Origin: Oscillospiraceae bacterium
GTDB taxonomy: Bacteria > Bacillota > Clostridia > Oscillospirales > UBA644
DNA length: 46,853 nucleotides
Reading direction: 5' to 3'
NCBI GenBank assembly: GCA_015067305.1
Contig: SVMT01000015.1
Span: 1 to 46,853, forward strand
The notes under the pieces were generated by a model that was not told the origin of the DNA, ran no database searches, and saw nothing but the letters and a program-made list of their open reading frames with translations. Shown in pieces: positions 42,167 to 46,853 of this stretch; within the stretch, counting starts at the first letter, position 1; each line of letters starts with the position of its first letter. The translations under genes were made by a program, and so were the position numbers.

Positions 42167-43324
42167 ATGAATGTCGAATATATGAGAGCTACTCCTGCAG
42201 ACTATGAAGAAGTCGTTTCTGAGGCAGACAGAGGTTTCGGACATAAGCCCGAAGAGGATTTTTTCAGAAAAATACAACCGAAACTTTATAGGACCGATGA
42301 TACGATGAATGAACATTTTCTGGTCCGCGAAGACGGAAAGATAGCAGGTCTTCTTTGTGCATACAATGCCGACATGGATGTTATGGGTAAAAAACTCAAA
42401 ACCTGCGGTATCGGAACAGTTTGCGTACTGCCCGAATACAGAAGCCGAGGTTATATGAAAGGTCTTATGAAGTATGCGGAAGACATAATGCTTGAGGAGG
42501 GCGTTGATTTTGCTGTCCTTGGGGGAAAACGTCAGCGATATGAATATTTCGGCTATACTATTGCAGGAACTAATGTCTGTGCTCATTTCAGAAAACAGAA
42601 TGCCGTTTACCTTTATGGATCAGACGCTTATTTCGGTTATGAATTCGCTGATGTTGACAGAGATGATACCGAAACTCTCGATAAAATTTATGAGCTTTAT
42701 ATGAGCAAACCTATGAAAGTTATTCGTCCGAGACATAAATTCTTTGACTGCATCTGCAATGAAGGGGCAAGGATAGTTGCTATTACTAAAAACGGAGAGT
42801 TTAAAGGCTATTCGGGTCTTGTCAAAAATAACGTATGTACTGATGAGATAGAACTCCTTGATTTTTCTGAGCTCGGACATGTTCTTAATGATATGATGCG
42901 TTTTTACGGAACCGATAGGGTAGATGTGGGTTTTATAGAGTTCTGTAATCCTGAAAAAAGCAATTTTCTCATGCTCAATGCTGAGAATTTCGGCGTTAGC
43001 AGTGTTGATCATTACGCTATATATAATTTCAAATCAACATTGGAGGCATTTTTAAACGTAAAAGCTACTGTTAAAAATCTTGTTGACGGCGAATGCTCTT
43101 TTGAAGTTGAGGGTCATAAACCGTTTAAAATTACGGTTAAAAACAATGCCGTTTCTGTTGAAGATTTCAACGGTGAGGCAGATGTTAAGATTCCATATCT
43201 TATTGCTATACAAAAGTTCTTTTCTCACGGCGGAGCTAATTATAATTACGGGGTTAAGCTCCCTGCTGTTGCAGAATCATGGTTCCCGGCTCCTCTTTGG
43301 CTTACGCCGCCTGATATGGTTTGA
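42167..43324 (+). CDS. Eis-like GNAT N-acetyltransferase
   Basis: The 385-aa protein has an N-terminal GNAT domain with acetyl-CoA loop GIGTVCVLPEYRSRGYMKGLMKYAEDIM (about residues 85-110). A second GNAT-like half and a C-terminal sterol-carrier-like domain follow (LVDGECSFEVEGHKPFKI...GEADVKIPYLIAIQKFF), the three-part plan of Eis and related proteins. Eis acetylates aminoglycosides or amines; substrate is unknown here. GAGGT precedes the ATG. It forms a monocistronic unit with a consensus promoter and strong terminator, so it may be highly expressed. Confidence 0.9.
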   Translation: MNVEYMRATPADYEEVVSEADRGFGHKPEEDFFRKIQPKLYRTDDTMNEHFLVREDGKIAGLLCAYNADMDVMGKKLKTCGIGTVCVLPEYRSRGYMKGLMKYAEDIMLEEGVDFAVLGGKRQRYEYFGYTIAGTNVCAHFRKQNAVYLYGSDAYFGYEFADVDRDDTETLDKIYELYMSKPMKVIRPRHKFFDCICNEGARIVAITKNGEFKGYSGLVKNNVCTDEIELLDFSELGHVLNDMMRFYGTDRVDVGFIEFCNPEKSNFLMLNAENFGVSSVDHYAIYNFKSTLEAFLNVKATVKNLVDGECSFEVEGHKPFKITVKNNAVSVEDFNGEADVKIPYLIAIQKFFSHGGANYNYGVKLPAVAESWFPAPLWLTPPDMV

Positions 43325-43343
43325 TCTGAATATTTTAATTTCG

Positions 43344-43380
43344 GAGAGACCGCTTCAAAACGAAGCAGTCTCTCTTTTTT
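43344..43380 (+). terminator. Intrinsic terminator after the Eis-like gene
   Basis: GAGAGAC-C-GCTTC (43344-43356) pairs with GAAGC-A-GTCTCTC (43362-43374) around an AAAAC loop, followed by TTTTTT. It lies 19 nt past the stop. The convergent upp gene ends close by; the minus strand has no U tract after the stem. Confidence 0.93.
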
Positions 43381-43391
43381 GTATTTCAGTT

Positions 43392-44018
43392 TTATTTTGT
43401 ACCGAAAATTCTGTCTCCTGCATCTCCGAGACCGGGAACGATATAACCGTGGTCATTAAGTTTTTCATCGAGAGCCGCACAGTAAACTTCAACGTCGGGA
43501 TGATCTTCGTTGAGTTTTTCAACGCCTTCAGGTGCAGCAATAAGATGAACGCTCTTAATATTCTTTACTCCGTAGTTTTTGAGGAACTGGATAGCTGCAG
43601 AAGCACTTCCGCCTGTTGCCAACATTGGGTCTACAAGGAGAACATCTCTTTCGCTGATATCGGAAGGCAATTTGCAGTAGTATTCAACGGGATTGAGCGT
43701 TTCGGGATCTCTGTAGAGACCGATGTGACCTATCTTGATTGCAGGGATAAGATTCACAATACCGTCAACCATGCCGAGACCTGCTCTGAGAATGGGAATT
43801 ACAGCCATCTTTTTGCCTGCGAGCATCTTGCCTTTTGTCATAGCCACGGGAGTTTCGATATCTACCTCTTCGAGGGGCAGATCTCTTGTGACTTCATAGC
43901 ACATGAGCATGGAAATTTCGCTTGCAAGTTCTCTGAATTCCTTGGAACCTGTCTCAACTTTTCTCATGATGCTGATCTTGTGCTGAATAAGGGGATGATT
44001 TGTAACATTGACCTTCAT
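43392..44018 (-). CDS. upp: Uracil phosphoribosyltransferase
   Basis: The 208-aa enzyme salvages uracil to UMP with PRPP. It matches the family along its full length: [12 protein letters not shown] at the start, [31 protein letters not shown], the PRPP loop [15 protein letters not shown] (about 124-138) and [14 protein letters not shown] at the end. It lies after rpiB by 33 nt. Confidence 0.97.
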   Translation of the reverse strand: MKVNVTNHPLIQHKISIMRKVETGSKEFRELASEISMLMCYEVTRDLPLEEVDIETPVAMTKGKMLAGKKMAVIPILRAGLGMVDGIVNLIPAIKIGHIGLYRDPETLNPVEYYCKLPSDISERDVLLVDPMLATGGSASAAIQFLKNYGVKNIKSVHLIAAPEGVEKLNEDHPDVEVYCAALDEKLNDHGYIVPGLGDAGDRIFGTK

Positions 44019-44051
44019 TTTTATTTCCTCATTTCTATAGTAGTGTTTTTA

Positions 44052-44483
44052 TTAAAACATATTTATTCTTCGTTCATGTTTGCCGCCCATGAATTCTGTG
44101 TCAAGGAAGACTTTCATTGTTTCAAAGGCGAGTTCTTCGCCGATAGTTCTTGCACCCATGCAGAGAACATTTGCATTGTTATGCTGACGTGTGAGCCTTG
44201 CTGTAAATTCATTGTGGCAAAGTGCAGCTCTTATGTGGCTGTGTCTGTTTGCCGCCATGCTCATTCCAATACCTGTGCCGCAGATGAGTATACCTTTCAT
44301 TTCAGGATCATCTTTGATTGCAAGACAAAGCTTGTTTGCGAATTCGGGATAATCGCAGCTGTCTGTGGAATTTGTACCGCAGTCTGTAACTTCATATCCG
44401 TTTTCAGCAAGATATTTCTTGATTTTTTCTTTCAGATCATAGCCTGCATGGTCTGATGCGATAACGATTTTTTTGTTTTCCAT
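44052..44483 (-). CDS. rpiB: Ribose 5-phosphate isomerase B
   Basis: The ~143-aa protein begins KIVIASDHAGYDLKEKIKKYL, has DCGTNSTDSCDYPEFA, and ILICGTGIGMSMAANRHSHIRAALCHNEFTARLTRQHNNANVL, all hallmarks of RpiB. It interconverts ribose 5-phosphate and ribulose 5-phosphate. Pairing with upp supplies the PRPP precursor for salvage. The start at 44483 has a GGCGGA site and the proper N-terminus; upstream codons overlap tsaB in another frame. Confidence 0.96.
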   Translation of the reverse strand: MENKKIVIASDHAGYDLKEKIKKYLAENGYEVTDCGTNSTDSCDYPEFANKLCLAIKDDPEMKGILICGTGIGMSMAANRHSHIRAALCHNEFTARLTRQHNNANVLCMGARTIGEELAFETMKVFLDTEFMGGKHERRINMF

Positions 44484-44484
44484 T

Positions 44485-45177
44485 TTATTTTCCGCCTTTC
44501 TCTTTTTCCAATCTTTCTCTTTCAGCCTGAGGCAGACGCAGATATTCGGGAACCAGTTTGTCGTGAGGTGTTTCCTTGAATCCGCAGTTCTTTGCCGCTT
44601 TATATATTCCAATGCCTCTTACGAATCTGAAGTCCCCCTCAGCTGCTGTGGCATTAAACCCTTTTTCTTCGCAGAATTTTTTGAAAAGATCTGTACCATC
44701 ACCTGTAATGAATATCTCTTTTCCGTTTATTTCACCGAAAAGTTCTTCACAGCTGATCTGCCTGTCCTCCGTAAGTCTGACTGCTTTTCCGTTTTCAATT
44801 CTGAAGATCGCATTGTAAAGCATGCCTCTTCTGGCATCCATTACGGCGCAGACAAGTCCGTCGTTTTCCCTATTGTATGCAAGGGCTTCAAGTGTGGATA
44901 TTGCGGTGCATGGAATATTTCGTTCAAAAGCCAATCCTTTTATCGTTGCCGCAGCTATCTTGACTCCCGTAAATGAGCCCGGACCAATGGTTACGGAAAT
45001 ATTATCAATTTCTGCCATTGTCGTATTGCTGTTTTCAAGGACTTTTTTTATGGACGGTAGTAATGTCTGACTGTGGTTCAGACCGTTATTTATCAGTATA
45101 TCGGCTGATATATCTCCGTCTTTTACTACTGAACAAGCGCAGGTTATGGATGATGTGTCTATGCAAAGTGTGGTCAT
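44485..45177 (-). CDS. tsaB: tRNA t6A biosynthesis protein TsaB
   Basis: The 230-aa protein has the ASKHA-type opening LCIDTSSITCACSVV, the NHSQTLLP motif, and ISVTIGPGSFTGVKIAAATIKGLA, matching TsaB (YeaZ). TsaB partners TsaD and TsaE to form threonylcarbamoyl-adenosine at A37 of ANN-decoding tRNAs. It lies 13 nt after tsaE; tsaD is not in the window. An AAGGA site precedes the ATG. Confidence 0.95.
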   Translation of the reverse strand: MTTLCIDTSSITCACSVVKDGDISADILINNGLNHSQTLLPSIKKVLENSNTTMAEIDNISVTIGPGSFTGVKIAAATIKGLAFERNIPCTAISTLEALAYNRENDGLVCAVMDARRGMLYNAIFRIENGKAVRLTEDRQISCEELFGEINGKEIFITGDGTDLFKKFCEEKGFNATAAEGDFRFVRGIGIYKAAKNCGFKETPHDKLVPEYLRLPQAERERLEKEKGGK

Positions 45178-45190
45178 TTTTAATTTGTCC

Positions 45191-45598
45191 TTAATCCGGT
45201 ATTTCTATATTTCTTTCGTTGTCTCCGCTTCCGTAGGAGAATTTCAGATGTATACATTTTCTGTCTGTAATGTCAGCATTGCCTGCCCATTCAACAAAAA
45301 CTATATCCCCGTCATTGTCGTAAAATCCTACGGAAAAGAGATCGTCTTCGTCCATTATTCTATAGAGATCGTAATGAAGTATCTTCAACTCGTCTGTTAT
45401 ATATTCATTGCAAAGTGTAAATGTCGGGCTTGTTACAGCTTCTTTGTAGCCGAGAGCTTTTGCACAGCCCTGAACAAAAACGGTTTTTCCTGCTCCCATT
45501 TCGCCGTCAAGACATATTGTGTCTCCCTTTTGCAGTTTAGCGGCGAATTCTGCTCCTAACTTTGCAGTTTCTTCAGGGGTGAATGTTGTATATTTCAT
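45191..45598 (-). CDS. tsaE: tRNA t6A biosynthesis ATPase TsaE
   Basis: The ~135-aa protein has a Walker A (GEMGAGKT, about 32-39), ALGYKEAVTSPTFTLCNEY and LHYDLYRI motifs and a FVEWAGNA ending region, typical of TsaE (YjeE). It cycles the TsaBDE complex. The start at 45598 has GAAAGGA upstream; the longer frame overlaps the AEC gene. It lies 17 nt after that gene. Confidence 0.95.
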   Translation of the reverse strand: MKYTTFTPEETAKLGAEFAAKLQKGDTICLDGEMGAGKTVFVQGCAKALGYKEAVTSPTFTLCNEYITDELKILHYDLYRIMDEDDLFSVGFYDNDGDIVFVEWAGNADITDRKCIHLKFSYGSGDNERNIEIPD

Positions 45599-45615
45599 AA
45601 TGTGTCCTTTCATTT

Positions 45616-46569
45616 TCAGAAGGTTATGAGTCCGCAGAGCCAGAACATGAACGGTATTGTTACGATGTTCAGCAGCACACATATGAATGTGAGGGAATTA
45701 CCGAATTCGTAGTCGAGTCCGTATTCCTTGTAGAACATAGTCATGGAAATACTCGGTGATGCTGCATAAACTACTGTAAGAACTCCTATGTATTCTTCGC
45801 TGAAAAAACCTGAAAGTTTTGCAATAATATTTACCGCAAAAGGAATAATTACCAGTTTCAGCGGCAGATACAGATACATGAGTTTATGTCTGAAAAGTTC
45901 TTTAACATTCAGATTAGTCAGGGACATTCCCAAATAGATCATTGCGAGATATGAAAGCGCACTGCCGAGTTTCGTGAACGGTCCGAGGAGAAGTGTCGGT
46001 AAATTGATACCGCAGAATTTCAATGCCAGACATACAACATAAGTTGCCATGATCGGATTTATGCTGAATTTTCCTTTTTCTTTCTTTATTCCTGAGACTT
46101 TTCTTCCGCCTGCAGAAACATAAGAAACACCTGTTGTCCATGTTATAATATTTGAACCGAGGGCAAGTATCGTACAACTCAAAGCTCCCGAATCACCGAA
46201 AAGCTCCTGACAAACAGGTACGCCCATGAAAATGCTGTTGACTGTGTATGTAATCGCCACGAAAACGTATTTTTGCTTGTCTTCCAGCTTCAGTAATTTT
46301 GTTATGAGTATCCCCAAAAGCATGGTTGACTGTGTGAAGACTAAGCCTCCGATAAACAATGGGAGTCTGTCTAAAAGCTGTTCCACCGTAACTTCGTTGG
46401 ACAGAAGCTTTGACATTATCCATATCGGAAAAACTACTCTTGTTACAATGTGGGACAAAAAGGATGTTGCTTCTTTTTTTACGTATCCTGTTTTTACGGA
46501 AATGAAACCTATTGCCATGAACAGCCCCAAAACCGTTACTGAGGATATGATTGCAAGCATTTGATCCAT
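45616..46569 (-). CDS. AEC-family transporter (auxin efflux carrier type)
   Basis: The 317-aa protein has about ten membrane helices in two halves, typical of the AEC/bile-acid superfamily member PF03547. Characteristic parts include FLSHIVTRVVFPIWIMSKLL, the YTVNSIFMGVPVCQELFG region and AASPSISMTMFYKEYGLD near the end. Substrates are often organic acids or malate but are not known here. It begins the AEC-tsaE-tsaB-rpiB-upp run and has its own promoter. Confidence 0.9.
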   Translation of the reverse strand: MDQMLAIISSVTVLGLFMAIGFISVKTGYVKKEATSFLSHIVTRVVFPIWIMSKLLSNEVTVEQLLDRLPLFIGGLVFTQSTMLLGILITKLLKLEDKQKYVFVAITYTVNSIFMGVPVCQELFGDSGALSCTILALGSNIITWTTGVSYVSAGGRKVSGIKKEKGKFSINPIMATYVVCLALKFCGINLPTLLLGPFTKLGSALSYLAMIYLGMSLTNLNVKELFRHKLMYLYLPLKLVIIPFAVNIIAKLSGFFSEEYIGVLTVVYAASPSISMTMFYKEYGLDYEFGNSLTFICVLLNIVTIPFMFWLCGLITF

Positions 46570-46601
46570 AAATTATACTACCTTCTTTTCTATCACATAC
46601 T

Positions 46602-46630
46602 ATTATAGCACAACAGAATGAAAAAAACAA
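46602..46630 (-). promoter_or_regulatory. Promoter of the AEC-tsaE-tsaB-rpiB-upp run
   Basis: The minus strand reads TTGTTT (46630-46625), 17 nt, then TATAAT (46607-46602), about 32 nt before the ATG at 46569. The -35 is weak but spacing is ideal. Confidence 0.7.
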
Positions 46631-46760
46631 GGGGTTTTTGATGAAAATATATTTATTTAAGAATATATTAAAATAATTCGGGTGACTGTTTATAAAGAAC
46701 TTCACCTAATTCGCTTTTTTAAGATGGGGTTTAAGGGGTTGGCTCATTTAGAGATAATGG

Positions 46761-46815
46761 GACAATCCCTCAGTCTTTCCTACGGAAATCCAGCTCCCTT
46801 TACACAAGGGAGCCC
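46761..46815. repeat. Palindromic intergenic repeat with two hairpins
   Basis: The segment contains TTTCC-TAC-GGAAA (46776-46788) and GCTCCCTT-TACAC-AAGGGAGC (46793-46813), preceded by ACAATCCCTCAGTC. I recognise the general pattern (a CCCTCAGTC start, a small variable hairpin, then CAGCTCCCTT and AAGGGAGCC) as a dispersed element common in Ruminococcaceae/Faecalibacterium-like genomes; that is from memory and not checked. It lies in gene-free DNA at the window edge and may extend beyond it. Confidence 0.6.
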
Positions 46816-46853
46816 TGTTGCAAGTCTCAACTTCAACAAGGTTCCCCATATAA

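Noticed and set aside
42137-42586. Minus-strand frame within the Eis-like gene
   Set aside because: It is antisense to a gene with a consensus promoter, ribosome site and terminator.
43080-44456. A 458-codon plus-strand open frame across the Eis-like gene end, upp and rpiB
   Set aside because: It crosses a clear terminator and lies antisense to upp and rpiB, with no recognisable product.
1-46853. CRISPR arrays, tRNA or rRNA genes, transposases or phage genes
   Set aside because: No regularly spaced direct repeats, no cloverleaf-type segments and no related proteins were seen on either strand by eye; a tRNAscan or CRISPR search was not possible.

Overview
The window looks like chromosome from a Gram-positive Clostridia member, most likely an uncultured gut-type Oscillospirales/Ruminococcaceae relative. 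This is inferred from a YerC/TrpR-like regulator, a SpoVB-type flippase, the TGS-less form of threonyl-tRNA synthetase, an mreBCD-pbp2-minD-mgsA order, TTGxxx-17-TATAAT promoters, and a terminal palindromic repeat resembling elements I associate with that family. No rRNA, tRNA, CRISPR array, phage or transposase gene was recognised. Most of the DNA is housekeeping; the unusual material is a structured leader RNA and several enzymes with lost or altered active-site residues.

Layout. 1-228 is the 3' end of rplQ. 360-2528 (minus) is a DUF4838 lipoprotein gene behind a strong promoter and a ~158-nt structured leader with mutually exclusive terminator and antiterminator hairpins. 2870-5755 (minus) is an amidohydrolase-smr-fucI operon. 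6002-9680 (plus) holds a Gfo/Idh/MocA oxidoreductase, ispD, a MATE exporter and a DedA protein. 9813-13724 (plus) holds a DD-carboxypeptidase, a YerC-like regulator, a methyltransferase, hslO (Hsp33) and an RsuA-type pseudouridine synthase. The last of these ends inside the 3' end of a convergent SpoVB-like flippase gene.

15375-25790 (minus) holds an HtrA-like protease and, upstream of it, an apparent operon encoding a Gld-like ABC system (ATPase, permease, GldG-like, DUF4340), thrS and a GNAT acetyltransferase. aspS and hisS follow, then an MgsA-like gene and minD. 28626-33978 is the elongasome cluster (pbp2, mreD, mreC, mreB) with maf and an XRE regulator. 34004-41943 holds yebC, a degenerate P-type ATPase, rlmB, argS, dut, a U32 protein and zapA. 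A lone plus-strand Eis-like acetyltransferase (42167) ends at a clear terminator. The last block, 43392-46569 (minus), holds upp, rpiB, tsaB, tsaE and an AEC transporter, followed by intergenic DNA ending in a palindromic repeat.

Main themes are cell wall and shape (mre/pbp2/min/DacF/SpoVB/ZapA), tRNA charging and modification (ThrS, AspS, HisS, ArgS, TsaB, TsaE), rRNA modification (RsuA, RlmB, U32) and fucose use. The best candidates for undescribed biology are the leader RNA at 2561-2718, the pseudo-P-type ATPase at 34798-36438, and the MgsA-like protein lacking its catalytic Asp and His.
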